Numbered from the stretch's first letter, positions 10,560-22,656 are shown. The stretch is 64,000 nt of DNA from Mesotaenium endlicherianum (GCA_009602735.1 WELA01013251.1:204385-268384); one strand, 5' to 3'. A program made the numbers and translations. Notes: generated by a model from the sequence alone, not told the origin.

Positions 10560-12588
10560 CTACTCTTTGGGTTCAAGTGGGGGCTTTTCATCCTCATCCT
10601 GGCCTTCAGGCTTTACTGCTCGATTGTTAGGAGGTGGAGTGGCAGGCTTTGTAGCTTGCTCCTCCGCTGATTTAGGCTCCGCGGCCTGCTTCCTAGGATT
10701 TTTACAATTTCCGATGGATTGTCGCCTCTCCTGTTGAGTGGGGTATGTCAGACGCCTCCGAATGGGCTGCCTCAAGAACCTTTCTTCATTTGCTGCAGTC
10801 CAGCTGGTCCCTGTTCCTCCCTCTTGACGTGGCGGGGGTGGGTTTGGCAAAGGCCACCCTGCTGGATCTGTTATGGGGTCAATTGTCCAACCCCACTCGC
10901 GCTCAATGGTAGCAATGTGCGCAACGATTGTGCCAAACTCCTCACTGGCTGGTGCCGTAACCGTCCATGCTTGTGTCAAAGTCTAGGGTCTTTGAGCCGC
11001 AGCTAGTTGTGCGTATATAGCATTCTCTGCTGTCAAGCGGCTTATGGTGCTTCTCATCTCTACCAATTCCCTTTCAGAAACTGCAGATGTCCTAGGAGCT
11101 GAACTGTCCTTCTCCCACGTTCCAGTGGATGAAGGACGCACCATGGGAATGTGAAATCCCAGCATGGCTTTGCGAATCAAGCCATCCTTTCCTTCTCTTT
11201 GCAAAATCTCCAGGATAGGTTGCGGAGGAGGAGCCATGGTTCCTTTCAAAATCCCTTCTCTCTGAGCTGCTCCCCTATACTTGAGATAACGCATCAGAAT
11301 CCGCCTGAAGGGTGCATTCCCTTCCCGGGCCACATTTCTTGGTCTGCTTGCGCGACCGCGAGGATTACCTTGTGTTGGTTCCACCTTAGCAGTACAGGCA
11401 GCCACTTCTTGCAACTGTTGTAGCTGATGGGGGGTAGCTTCTGGTGCTGGAAAACTGGCGATTGGGGTGCTGGGTGTAGGCGACCTCAGATCGTTGTATA
11501 GATTTGACGGGCTGGGCCCCTCCATTATCAAGTGGTCGGCCACCCAGTCATTCGTCCTGAGCTCTTCAACAAATCCAGCTCTGGGGTAGGAAAACGTGGA
11601 ATTTCTTCCCGAATCTCCTCTTCATTGGTGACTGACGGCAGGTCAAACCCTGAAAGGTCTGGCATCTCTGCCTCATCTTCAATTGACTTCTCCACTCCAG
11701 GTGGTGGTGGCTCCTCATCATTATCTGTGTTGAGCTTCGCCAAGTTGACAACGGCTAATTGCAACGTGCTTGCTGCCTTAGCCACTTCCTTTTCCTTGTG
11801 CTGTCAAGCGTCTGCTTCCAGCAGCTGCTCCATGATCTGCCTTGTAATGGATTCAATCGTCTGACTGGCTGAACCCTGCTGTTGCCCCTTAGCCTGCGGC
11901 TTTGGGCTCATCAAGGCAGGTGTTGTAGACAATTTCTTGTCCAACTCCTCCTGGCGTTCTTTGAATATTACTTCGAGGCACATGGTCTTTGCAGACCCTT
12001 CAGAATCTCCTGAATTCTAGCTACTCTCTTCAGTCCATTCACCAATATTGCACTTGCGTTCTCGCACTAATACTTGGTTTAGATAATATCCAATTTCTTC
12101 AGGCGTTGGCTCAGGGGTCTTCTTCTCAGACTCTTTTGACATGTCTTGTAACGACGCTTGCTCTGGTGAAGACGATAGACACTTTTGATTAGCTTCCCAA
12201 CTACTTGAGCTTTCCTGCTAGTAATCTCAACGTCCAGCTACTCTTGGGCTGAGGTGGGTATCATACCCTGATCTGGCATCTGCTAGAGTCTCCCACGCCT
12301 TGATGTCGTGGCTCCGGAAGGTAGGCTTCCAAATATCTGACTGTGAGTGGCGTTTCTCACAGATGACGGGGTGTCCTGCGTACCGTCTTCTGCGCTCGGC
12401 AGCGGCGTTGTCTGCTCAAGCGCCTGGTGTCCCATGGGTGTATCCTCTTTCCAAAGGTGCTTGTAATTCATTGGTCCAATTATCAATCCGGTCCAACAGA
12501 TTCTGGCATCTCATCAATTCAGCCGCCCTAGCTTCCCTAAATGCTCTGTCTCTGGCAGCTTCTGCTGCATCTCTTTGCACACCGTATT
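10560..12588 (-). pseudogene. Linker between DNMT and reverse transcriptase (DNMT element 1)
   Basis: A chain of minus-strand frames (12588-12416, 11785-11528, 11543-10983, 10979-10560) joins the methyltransferase to the reverse transcriptase. It begins with a charged alpha-helical stretch (RDAAEAARDRAFREARAAEL), then low-complexity Pro, Ser and Glu-rich sequence, and a short ordered-looking part (RRILMRYLKYRGAAQREGIL, ILEILQREGKDGLIRKAMLGFH at about 11300-11150). I recognise no domain. Stops and shifts occur at about 10557 (TAG) and between 11785 and 12400. It may be a spacer or a lineage-specific gag-like domain. Confidence 0.55.
12584..12588. repeat. Target-site duplication GTATT (left), outer chromovirus
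   Basis: GTATT directly precedes the LTR at 12589 and recurs at 32021-32025 directly after the LTR ending at 32020. Confidence 0.85.
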
Positions 12589-13300
12589 TGAAATGAATCG
12601 ACTTACTAAAAAGGCGGATAACAATTAATGAAGATCTTTGTATCAGCAAGTAATCTTTATGGTATTTTCTGTTAATTGATTAAACAGCAAAAGACAACAG
12701 AATAACAGTGGACAATACTCGTAACTCAAATGGAAGTAAACTAGCATCAAGAATGCAATCAGTAAACTCACACATAAGCAAGGCTAGGAGACAGTACATG
12801 TCAATGGCTTCTTGCCTCGGATTTAGATCTCTCTCAGTAAGCAATACAAGAGAGTTGGCCTTGTTTTTGGATGCCAAGAGCAATACCCAGCATATGTACA
12901 TGGAATGAGTTTACTGTTCAACGGCCAGTGCGATGGCACCGCCTACCCGGGAGTTAACCGCGTTGATAGGACCTCGATTAACCAAATCCACCGCCATCTT
13001 CCATCATCCCAAATCGCCATCCATCCTAAGGATGTCATTTGGCCATTCATCTAGCACACCACAGTTAGATGCATATCTAGGCAGTTCACTGCTACCAAGT
13101 ACGGAAGTTAGCTGGCTGTCAAAGAATGTGTCAGCAAGCTGACCTAAGCCGACTTTTGCCTGCTGCTTCCGGCTGAGTCATTAATCGATTATTCTATAAG
13201 GTCCAGCAGACTCAATATTAACTAAAGTTTAGCAGGCTGAACTTATTTAACAATTATATTTAAAGGAACATTATATCAACCAATATACTGATTCATTACA
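12589..13300 (-). repeat. Chromovirus 3' LTR (outer element)
   Basis: On the plus strand it begins TGAAATGAATCGACTTAC and ends TGATTCATTACA, the reverse complement of the family LTR. The adjoining ATCCCCCCAACTTAAC (13301-13316) is the polypurine tract in reverse. Confidence 0.92.
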
Positions 13301-13389
13301 ATCCCCCCAACTTAACAGGTTGTTGCCTCGACAACATTACCTAACACTAGTAACAGCGTGCTGTCCCTTCCGCCCTCAACCTACTGCCA

Positions 13390-15037
13390 TTAGGAGGGAG
13401 ATGTCCCTGGGGCCCTATAGTCAGGGGAGCCAGACCTCCTCCTGTCTTAGGGTTACCTGAAGCCTGGGGGATCCACGTAGGGGCCCCGCGGAGAACGCAG
13501 TAAGTGGACTATTTCCTTCTGCATAGTCTGAAAGTGAATGGAGGCACCCTTCTCCTGAGCAGCCCTCAAGCTGCTAGGTACATCTACCGACATCCTAGAA
13601 GGATGTTGCATGACATGAGCCAAGGGCCCATGCCCTCTTTGCTAGAGAGATGCTGGCAGGCCTCTGGCTAATTCTCTAGCAGCCCTCTTGTCTGCCCTGT
13701 TTGACTGGGTCTCCGTGCCTGCAGATGGGCTGTGTCCTCTGGCAGTTCCCAGCCAAGTGATATCTTCCTCTTCCGCGAGCTGTTGCAAGGCCAACCCAGT
13801 CTTTTCCCTTACAGGGGATGTGGCAGGTGTCGGGATTACAGCGGGGCTAGTGTCCTCCTCCTTGCCTTGCTGTTGCTCTTCCTCTGACCCCTCCTCCTCT
13901 CCTTCCCCTGGTTCCTCTGAGACTGCTGGGGTCTCTTTTGTCAGCTGCTCCAACTCTTCACGAGAAAAAGAATTTCCCACTGACCTTTCCCTTTTGGGTG
14001 CTGGTGGGGGCTGTTGAGTCCGGACCGCATACAGGTCCTTTTCTCCCTGCTCGCTTGCCCATTTGGCATAAGCGTGCTTCCCTTTAGAGAATGACTCACG
14101 GGCCCTGCTCCTGTCCTCCTGCATTTCTTGGCTCATGCAGTCTCTTACGCCATCCCGTCTTGGGTCCCAGGCTGCGATATGAGGAGGCAACACTATGTTC
14201 CCCTGTAGGTCTGTTAGGAAGTCTTCCTCCCTTGCCTTGTCATTTTGCTGGTCCCTCATGTTGATGGTCATCCACCGCCAATCGGTGGGCTTCCGGAAGA
14301 AGGCAGGGTCTGTCCTTTTCAGAGTACAAGAGTACCAGTGCCCTGCAAAGTCCAGCTGACTGGTTTCCCTTGCCAAGAATTCCCAGCTTCTTCTCTCCAC
14401 CTCATTATACATGGCCTTGAACCTGTTATGGGATGTAGACACCTTAAAGCTGTCCGCGTCCATAGGGATCATCCTGATGACCCTATTTATTCCCCAGATA
14501 CCCGGAATCGATACAGCTCCTGCTTCATTCACCTGGGCCATTGCCTTGGCCTCTCTGACCGTATATCCTACCATCCTGGCATAATCGTGGTAGAGGAGGA
14601 GTCCTGTGCTGACCTCGATATACTTGTCAAAGTTTTCAGATGTCTCCCCTTCCCTCTGCAAGATGTCCTGCTGTGCCTCACTGCGACTTCTCTGGGCATA
14701 ATTGAAGGCCTCCTCCAGTAGATCAAAGCCCTTGCCGAGCACTGTGTAGCGGTAGCTGCTAATTCTCCTCTGTTCTTCTTCGTCAGTCTGCTGCTTCCGC
14801 CTCTCCTCAGCTTGCCTCTCCTCTTTCGTTTTCTTGGCCTCCTCTGCAGCTTTTCTGTCCAATTCTTCTTGCCTCAGCCTGGCTTGCTCCTCCTCCTCCT
14901 TCTTCTTGTGTGCCTCCCGCTGTTGTTGGAGTTGTTGTGATTCCCGAGCGGAGATGGAGGATGATTCGACATTGCAAGTAGTCTGCATGTGCCTCTTCCG
15001 CTCTTTTCTTCCTCTTAAGTTCCAACTTCTGAGTCAT
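13390..15037 (-). pseudogene. ORF3 (unknown chromovirus third gene), nearly intact
   Basis: The preferred start is the ATG of MTQKLELKRK at 15037; the upstream ATG seen in element 1 is TTG here. One frameshift near 14990 separates this start from a 448-codon frame (14988-13642). Residues about 25-110 form a Glu/Lys/Arg/Gln-rich coiled coil. The conserved central domain follows (GKGFDLLEEAFNYAQRSRSE, DKYIEVSTGLLLYHDYARMVG, SFKVSTSHNRFKAMYNEVER, KPTDWRWMTINM, WDPRRDGVRDCM), then an acidic Glu-rich tail. A TAG at 13642 is followed by the family tail (GPLAHVMQHPS) to about 13390. No membrane segment or known enzyme motif. Conservation across four copies suggests a real role for the element; function unknown. 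Confidence 0.8.
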
Positions 15038-15260
15038 CCTGCTCAATTATAAACACAATGCAGTCAGTGAAGTCATGATACTTTGCCGCTACTGAGTGCC
15101 CGTGGTTAGGAAGAACGTGATAGGGAGAGTCCCTAGTGTGTAGTACCTTGTGTGAGTGAGTATAAGAGAGAATTGAGTTGGAAAGAAAAAGTGAGTTTGA
15201 GCGCAGGTTGAGTGTGTAGAATGATTATAAAATGTGCCTGGCTGATCCCGAAACCGAACA

Positions 15261-15277
15261 CACTCCCTCCAACTTAA
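15261..15277 (-). repeat. Internal polypurine-tract copy upstream of ORF3
   Basis: CACTCCCTCCAACTTAA is the reverse complement of TTAAGTTGGAGGGAGTG, a near copy of the tract next to the 3' LTR. GTGACAGTT-type repeats lie beside it (about 15298-15330). Confidence 0.65.
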
Positions 15278-15395
15278 TAGTAAAGGTGGGGTGCCTGTCA
15301 CAACTGTCACTATTTGTCACTAACTGTCACATTCCCCTACGACTCATATGGAGACAGGACCTCCTGTCACCTGTCCATGTCCACTGAAATGACCG

Positions 15396-15719
15396 TTAGG
15401 GAAGGGTGCCAGCCGCCCAAAGGCGGAACCGTTTTAACGCCCCTTTGGCATTGGTCAACTGGTCTTTAAGTTCCCAAGTGTCCCCAGAGGCATCGTAACC
15501 CTTCCATCTGATCAGGTACTTCATGACATATTTAGATGATCGACGGACAGAGCGAGCGTCTAAAATCTCCTCGACCTCATATTCCTCAGGGTCACCATCC
15601 TGGACAGCGGGGACCGGTCCCGGTAAGACAGGTAACCGACCTGTGAACAGTGTGTCACCTGTATGGTTCTAGGAAGGAGACATTAAAGACTGGGTGACCC
15701 TTGTATTCTGCTGACATGT
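15396..15719 (-). pseudogene. Chromodomain end of chromovirus pol
   Basis: The minus strand encodes the C-terminal chromodomain of pol (YEVEEILDAR, VKYLIRWKGYDASGDTW, LTNAKGALKRF) up to the conserved TAA at 15396-15398. A foreign solo LTR at 15720-16431 separates it from the rest of pol. Chromodomains of this group bind methylated histone H3 and steer integration to heterochromatin. Confidence 0.85.
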
Positions 15720-16431
15720 TGTAAGGTTATGAAAGTGTAGTTTGTTTCTTTCTAGTATTTTATATGCATAGAGTGTGATTTTAGAAGAACTTTGGCCTTT
15801 ATTTCACGTCATTTGGACAAGTATTGAGATAGTTATGAATTTTGGAAGTTTTTAGTGAGTTTTTAATGTCATAGATTCTATTTAGTGAGAAGGACAGGTC
15901 CAGTGACAAATATTTTGGTTGGAGTCCAGGAAGTAGGATGTTGAAACATGAGGGTTCCAGAAAGTACGTACAATTACGTAGAGTGCCAAAGTGATTGTGG
16001 AATTTCTAGAAACTCCGTGAGGAGTTAGTGGATTGTGTAGTAGAATATTCTAGAGTGTGATTGTGTGCGTGTGAGTGTGCTAGCTTGTCCAACTAGGCAA
16101 GGTCACCTACATGGAAGGAGCCATAGGAGAAGGTTCTGGAGGTACTTTGCTAGAGAGGACACTTAGAGTTAAAGGATAAATGGGAAGCACAAGGAAGTAG
16201 AGGGGGCTTATTCTAGTCTAACCTTCGTATCTTGTATACGACTTTTGTTAATAAAGTGAGTTCTTTTCTACTCCTCTCTCATGTAGCCCTCTAACTCTTG
16301 CAAGAGTGGCATACCACCAGGCCACTCCACCTTGTGTATGCAACTAGGAAAGGTCCTCGTGCACGCTTCCACTCGCGGGTGAGGGTGCGTGAGTGTGCAT
16401 GGGCGCACTCCCCGCACCCTTCCCCCTTTCA
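15720..16431. repeat. Solo LTR of an unrelated LTR retrotransposon
   Basis: A 712-bp insertion begins TGTAAGGTTATG and ends CCCTTTCA, so it has TG...CA ends. It is flanked by the 5-bp duplication CATGT (15715-15719 and 16432-16436) and interrupts the chromovirus integrase tail exactly after ..YKLNM. It holds an AATAAA-type signal at about 16250 and no protein-coding sequence. It does not resemble the chromovirus LTR, so it marks a second LTR family; recombination between its two LTRs removed the body. Confidence 0.82.
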
Positions 16432-19400
16432 CATGTTCAGTTTGTAAGCATTCGGACCGACATGGCGCACCACCCAATATGGACCGACCCAGACAGGACC
16501 AAGCTTTTTCTTGACCACACCAGGCAGGTACAGGTGCTGAGAATGTAATTTGACCAAATCGCCCTTAGAAAATGTCAGTTCTTGACGGTGCTGGTTAGCG
16601 TAATTTTGTTGGTTTTCCTGGGCTTTGTGCAGGTTTTGTTGGACTTTTGACAGGGTGTCAGCAAACTCCTGGGTTAACTGGAGGGAGATCGGATTGTCAA
16701 TCCCTGCAGGGTGAGTTGTAGACTCCCCTAGTACATCTAAAGAAGACTTAGGGACTCTACCCAGACTCAGTTCAAAAGGATTCTTGCCCGTTGACGCGTG
16801 CACCGCACTATTGACCGCAAAGTGGATTTGAGGCAACTCGTCATCCCAATTGTCTTGTTTTTGGTTAATACATGCTCTCTGCACTTCTTGCAGAACTCGG
16901 TTAGTTCTCTCAGTCAGCCCATCAGTCTGAGGGTGATTTGCTGTGTTGAGAAGCTGTTTGACTTCCATTAATCCCATTAAAACTCTCCAAAACTTAGTGT
17001 TAAATTTTAAGTCTCTGTCTGAGATGATATTAGAGGGTAGCCCATGTTGGCATACTACATGAATGTAGAACTGTCTTGCTATTTTGAGTGCAGTTACTTT
17101 CACAGTTGTGGGGATGAAAATGACCATTTTTGTCAGTTTATCCACGACTACTAGCATCGAATCATGCCCATTGGCAGTTCGTGGCAGCGTTACCTCCCGA
17201 GGTAATCCTTCCCAATGATAATGTTTTGCCAATTTGCCAACAGTTTTGGCCTGCCCCAAATGTCCACCCAGTAAACTGTCATGCGCTTGACTCAGTAAGA
17301 TGGACCTTATTTCCAGATTATTAGGAATGACCAGCTTCAGCCTTCATGAAGTGGTTTCAGTCACCCAGACCCCTCCCTTAAGCCGATATCCGAGTGCAAT
17401 AGCAGGACACACACCATCAGTGGGGCTGGGCTCAAATGTTGGGTCAGAAAGGTAGGCTTTCCTAAGTTGTTCAAGGAAGGACTTTTTCACCTTTAGTAAA
17501 GTGAGTGCACACGGGACTTTATCTACAGCATGCTGACTAAAGTTCCTTGCCTGCAAGTCAGGTCATCTAGAGAGTGCATCAGCAGGATTCAACTTCCCTG
17601 GTTTGTAGTCAATCTGGACTTGGAACTGCTCCAGCATCTGGCTCCAGCGGTTCTCCCTCCTCGACAGCTTGGACTTCTTTTGAAAGTGAGTCAGAGCTAG
17701 ATGATCAATAATCACCTTAAAAGCTTTACCATGTAAGTATGCTCTCCACTGTTTGAGCACATAAATGATTGCAAGCAGCTCCTTATCATGCACGGAATAG
17801 TTAAATTCAGTTGGGTTGAATTTCATAGACTCATATAGCACAGGGTGCCACTCCTGCCGTACCTTACCATCCTTTGTGGTTTTGTCAGCAGGCTGCAACA
17901 AAATAGCACCCATGGCAAAGTCAGAAGCATCAGTAACCACCTGCACAGATTTGCTGGGGTCATACACGGCTAGGACTGGGGAAGAACAAAGAGCATCTTG
18001 AAGGGTTTGGAAGGCAGCCTGCTGCTCTCCCCCCCACACATACCCTATGTCCTTCTTAGTAAGGTCAGTTTGTTTACTGGCTTTTGTATAATAATTCTCA
18101 ATAAATCTCCTATAGTAGTTTGCCAACCCAAAAAAGGATGTAACTTCGGAGACAGATTGGGGTACTGGCCAGTCCCTTATGGTCTGGATTTTCTTAGGAT
18201 CCACACTGATGCCTTCTTTGCTGACAACGTGGCCTAGAAATTCAATACTTTCCTTGAAGAAATCACACTTGCTCATTTTAGCATACGACGCTTTCTTCTC
18301 AAAAATGTCCATAACTGTCTTTAAGTGTTCAGCATGCTGAGCTTCATCTTTAGAGAAAATTAAAATATCATCCTGAAAGATTTGCACAAACTTATCCAGG
18401 TAAGGTCTGAAAATGTCATTCATGGCACCCATGAGAGTCGCAGGAGCATTAGTTAGTCCAAATGGCATCACATTAAACTCTTAGTGTCCATAACGTGTAC
18501 GGAAGGCAATCTTGTGTTCATCTCCCTCGTCAATTCTGATTTGATGATGACCACTCTTGAGATCTATCTTATTGAACACTTTAGCACCAAACAGGGTATC
18601 AAGCAAGTCCTTGGTCCTGCGTAAAGCATACTTGTTCTTTACTGTAATTCTGTTCAGAGCTCTATAGTCCACACACATCCGCATATTGCCATCCTTTTTC
18701 TTAACAAAGAGGATGGGTGCCCCATAAGGTGATTTACTGGGGGAAATATAATCGTTTTCCTCAAGTTCTGCAATCTTTGTTTTCAACTCTTCGCTCTCCA
18801 CATAAGACAAGTCATAAGTGCGTTGCCAGGGTGGCTGACTCCCAGGTAATAAATCAATCCTATGATCTACTTCTCTCTTAGGGGGTAGTCCTGGAGGCAT
18901 ATTAAAAACACCAGTGTACTGAGCAACAATGTTTGCAACAATAGGATGCTCCGGAGGCCTTACCTTCTTCTCAACCACTTCTCCAGGTTGAGGAGATACC
19001 TCTTTTACCAGCAGACCGAACATTCTGTCTTCCTTATAGTTCCAGCTTTCGACGAATTCCATTGCATTCAGTAATTTGCATCCTCCTGGAAGTCTCTTCT
19101 TTTCCTTCATTTGCCATCCATACAGGACAAGAGGAAGAGCACTGGTGGGTGCCAAGTTAGTCTGCTCATCACTGGCTCCTCTTACTTTAACTGTACCTCT
19201 GCTCCAACATACTTCAGCTTGATGTCTGTTAAGCCAGGACCTGCCTAGCACGAGATCATAAAAGCTAGTGTTGAGTACCTCAAATATAAGCGTTTCAGTT
19301 AGAACTGCAATGCCAGAATCTAACTGGACCTCAATAGGCTTGGTTATAACTCCTCCCGGGATACTTGAGGCATCTCCAAGGAATATTTTTCTATTCCCTT

Positions 19401-19761
19401 GGGTGACAGTAGGCAGCCTTAGCCGCTTAACTAAGTCCTTGTGGATAAAAGTTTGTGACGCCCCTCCGTCAACAAATGCCCTCACCTTCCTACCTGCAAT
19501 CATGCAATGCAGTAGGATAGGGGGGACTGTCTTTTCCTGACTTTCGCATTGTTCTCCTGACGTAGCAAAGAAATGTTGGACATCANATAGAGCATTGTAC
19601 TTATACTCATACTCATCACCCTGATCATCCTCAGCCTGGTCTCCTTCAACTGCATTGTAGGAACCGTGGGGCTTTTTGACAATCTTAGACACCAAAGCAT
19701 TACTCTGGCGCTTGTGATTGAACTGCTGCTGATCCCAGGCGNTGCTGCTGATCCCAGGCAT
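16432..19761 (-). pseudogene. Chromovirus pol: protease, reverse transcriptase, RNase H, integrase
   Basis: Read from 19761: aspartic protease ([15 protein letters not shown], the DGGA variant of the DTGA site), reverse transcriptase ([17 protein letters not shown], then catalytic FQDD), RNase H ([15 protein letters not shown]; the third acidic residue lies in VIIDHLAL) and integrase (HPQTDGLTERTNRVLQE). Damage: a single N at 19586 where about 390 bp of the gag end with the zinc knuckle is missing compared with element 3, another N at 19742, a stop at 18478 (Tyr to TAA) between two reverse transcriptase blocks, a stop at about 17557, loss of the integrase zinc region near 17260-17344, and the solo LTR. 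Not functional. Confidence 0.9.
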
Positions 19762-20888
19762 CAGCGTCTTGGATCAAGTCAGCCAATTTTTCATACTTCT
19801 TTTCAGCAAAATGACCAGAGACTTCGGATCTCAAGCCATATTTGAAGTATCCTATCCTATACCGCTCTGGCAAATCTGGCTTCTTCATCATGTTCTCCTC
19901 GAACTTTTGAGCAAACTCAGCAACTGAAGTGGTCTGCTTCAGTGTCAAGGAGATCATCGCATAGATAGCTTTCTCCTGCTGGTTGATGACATCAAACTTC
20001 TCATGCAACTTTTCGACAAACTCTTCCCACATAGGGTTAGCGAGTTGCTGAGCCTTACGCTCTCCTTTCCAATACAGCCACCAATCTGCTGCACTGCCTT
20101 TCAGTAAAGCACCGGTGTGCTTGACCTTCTCGTAATCCTGCAGCTCTGGGTAGTTCTCCAGCCACTGCTCTACATCAGCGAGGAACTTGATGAGGTAGTA
20201 TTTCTTGTTTCCTTGAGGATCATAGTCCTGGGGAGGGTTTCGGCTTAGGCTTACTTGGGCCTCTGCTACCACCACCCGTGGTTTGAGAACCCAGTTAGTC
20301 TCTGTCCCGCAGCAGGGACATTATGATTCTTTTGTCCTCCTGTTGGGACTGGTACATACTCGCCATTTGCGGTTGCATCTGAACAAATAATGCTCCCAAA
20401 TCCAGGCTCTGTGGTGAGAGTCTAGCAAATGCAGCAGCGGCATGGGCATTCACTCGCTCAGCAGTGTCCTCAACAGTCCCTCTCGCTCCTGCAGCAGGAA
20501 TTCCTGCCGCATTCAGCCGGTCACGGATTTGACCTAGAGGCACAGTGGGCTGTACAGCGGGAGGTGGGTTCAAAACATTGGCCCTTGCTGCCATAAGTTC
20601 CTTGACAGTGCGCCCGTCCGCTGGCTGTCCTTCCCTCCTTTCTGTATCTTTAGCATCTTTTGGTGATCTTTCTGCCTCTAATCTACCTCTTTTTTCTTCA
20701 CCATGCTGTGTTGGGACTGCCGCAATAGCAGCTGCTTCATCTGCAGCCTCTCTAGCTGCAGTATCTGCCACTGCTTCAGAATAGGTACGGGTTCCCCCTA
20801 CATGGCTTTCGGCCTGGTTTCCGACATTCTCCTTATCCTGGTTCTCCATGTCTCGGGAGTTGCTAGTTTGAGACCTTGTCCTCACCAT
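19700..20888 (-). pseudogene. Chromovirus gag (inner copy)
   Basis: It starts with MVRTRSQTSNSRDMENQ at 20888, just inside the LTR ending at 20923. An Ala/Glu-rich helical N-terminus (about residues 35-90) leads to the capsid-like domain (YYLIKFLADVEQWLENYPEL, GSAADWWLYWKGER, EKLHEKFDVINQQEKA). A TAA at 20295-20297 replaces the Gln codon found in other copies (RDRDQLGSQ), and a frameshift follows. It would form the particle that packages element RNA. Confidence 0.88.
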
Positions 20889-20909
20889 ACAAAGATGACT
20901 GTGATAATT

Positions 20910-20921
20910 GCTCCGATACCA
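20910..20921 (-). promoter_or_regulatory. Primer-binding site, chromovirus inner copy
   Basis: GCTCCGATACCA is the reverse complement of TGGTATCGGAGC, one base from the plant initiator-tRNA-Met complement TGGTATCAGAGC. It abuts the LTR. Confidence 0.75.
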
Positions 20922-20922
20922 C

Positions 20923-21645
20923 TGAAATGAATCGACTTACCAAATAGACGATAAATAATTAATGAAGATCTTCATATCAGCAAGCAATCCTTATGTATAG
21001 TGTTTTATGTTAATTGATTAAACAGCAGACGACAACACACTAGCAGTGAACAACACTTCGCAAGTCAAATGCAAGTAAACTAGCATCAATAATGCAATCA
21101 GTAAACTCATACATAAGCAAGGTTAGAAGACAGTGCGTATCAATGGCTTCTCGCCTTGGATTTAGATCTCTCTCAGTAAGCAATACAAGAGAGTTGGCCT
21201 CATTTCCGAATGCCAAACTCAAGAGCAATCCTAGCATATGTACATGGAATGAGTTCACTGTTCAACGGCAAGTGCGATGGCGCCGCCTCCCCGGGAGTTA
21301 ACCATGTTGGTAGGACCTCGGTTAACCAAATCCACCGCCATCTGCCATCATCCCGAATCACCATCCATCCAAAGGATGTTATCTGGCCATTCACCTAGCA
21401 CACCACACTTAGATGCATATCTAGGCAGTTCGCTGCTACCGAGTACAAAAGTCAGTTGGCTGTCAAAGAATGTGTCAGCAAGCTGACCTAAGTTGACTTC
21501 AGCCTACTGCTCCCAGCTGAGTCATTAAACTGATTATTTTATAAAGTCCAGCAGACTGAATATTAACTAAAGATCAGCAAGCTGAGCTTATTTACTTATT
21601 ATATGTAAATGAATAATATATCTACCAATGTACTGATTCATTACA
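20923..21645 (-). repeat. Chromovirus 5' LTR of an inner copy (unpaired)
   Basis: A full LTR with TGAAATG...TTACA ends. Its right flank (21646-21650, CTGCT) does not match the left flank of the LTR at 12589 (GTATT), so it is not that LTR's partner. Its own 3' LTR is missing. Confidence 0.85.
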
Positions 21646-21926
21646 CTGCTCAACATCAGCGAGAAACTTGATCAGGTAATACTTTTTGTTCCCCTCAGAA
21701 TCATAATCCTGGGGAGGTTTTGGCTTGGCCTTACTAGGCCCTCTGCCACCACCACCTGTGGTTCGAGAACCCAGTTGGTCTCCGTCCCGCAGCAGAGACA
21801 TAATGATTCTTTTATCCTCCTGTTGGGATTGATACATGCTCGCCATTTGCGATTGCATTTGCACGAACAATGCTCCGAAATCCACACTCTGAGGTGGGAG
21901 TCTAGCAAATGCAGCAGTAGCAGTGG
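21646..21926 (-). pseudogene. Outer chromovirus gag fragment
   Basis: It encodes AAFARLPPQSVDFGALF through KYYLIKFLADVEQ on the minus strand and continues the gag start at 31268-30832. It is cut on one side by element 3 and on the other by the LTR at 20923. Confidence 0.85.
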
Positions 21927-21931
21927 CATCG
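21927..21931. repeat. Target-site duplication CATCG (left), element 3
   Basis: CATCG precedes the LTR at 21932 and recurs at 30827-30831 after the LTR ending at 30826. Confidence 0.88.
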
Positions 21932-22656
21932 TGTAATGAATCATTATACTGGTTGATATAATATTTTTTTGATATGTAATAGTTAAATAAGTTCAGCCTG
22001 CTGAATTGTACTTAATATTCAATTTGCTGGATTTTATATAAATATCAGTTAAATGACTCAGCCGGAAGTAACAGCCTGAAGTCGACTTAAGTCAGCTCGC
22101 TGACACATTTTTTGACAGCCAGCTGACTTCCATTCTTGGTCGCAGCGAATTGCCTACATATGCATCTAAGTATGATATGCTAGATGAATAGCCAGATGAC
22201 ATCCCTAGGATGGATGGCAGTTTGGGATGATGGGAGATAGCAGTGGATTTAGTTAACCGAGGTCCTGCCAGCGTGATTAACTCCTGGGTAGGCGGTGCCA
22301 TCGCACTTGCCGTTGAACAATAAACTCATTCCATGTACATATGCTAGGTATTGCTTTCGAGTTCGGCATTCGAAAACGAGGCCAACATTCTTGTACTGCT
22401 CGCTGAGAGGTATCTGGATCCAAGGCGAGAAGCCATTGATATTAACTGTCTTCTAACCTTGCTTATGTATGAATTTACTGATTGCATTATTGATGCTAGT
22501 TTACTTGCATTTGACTTGCGAAGTGTTGTTCACTGCTAGTATGTTGTCGTTCGCTGTTTAATCAATTAACAAAAAACACTATATATAAGGATTACATGCT
22601 GATATAAAGATCTTCATTAATTGTTAATTGTCTATCTGGTAAGTCAATTCGTTTCA
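21932..22656 (+). repeat. Chromovirus 5' LTR (element 3)
   Basis: Begins TGTAATGAATCATTATAC and ends CAATTCGTTTCA. GGTATCGGAGC follows directly at 22657, so the primer site has lost two bases relative to element 4. Confidence 0.92.

Larger units (their letters stand above)
7442..12588 (-). mobile_element. DNMT-encoding gypsy element 1, 3' half
   Basis: On the minus strand this holds, in order, a linker, reverse transcriptase, RNase H, integrase and a PHD finger. It is the continuation of 36004-32026. The outer chromovirus splits the two halves with the 5-bp target duplication GTATT (12584-12588 and 32021-32025), and the reading frame rejoins exactly across one GTATT (..YQQQEEY then GVQRDAAEAA..). 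The element is inactive: stops and a frameshift in pol, and lost catalytic residues in RNase H and integrase. Confidence 0.88.

Noticed and set aside
12589-21645. Treating 12589-21645 as one simple element
   Set aside because: Its flanks (GTATT and CTGCT) do not match, whereas GTATT recurs at 32021.
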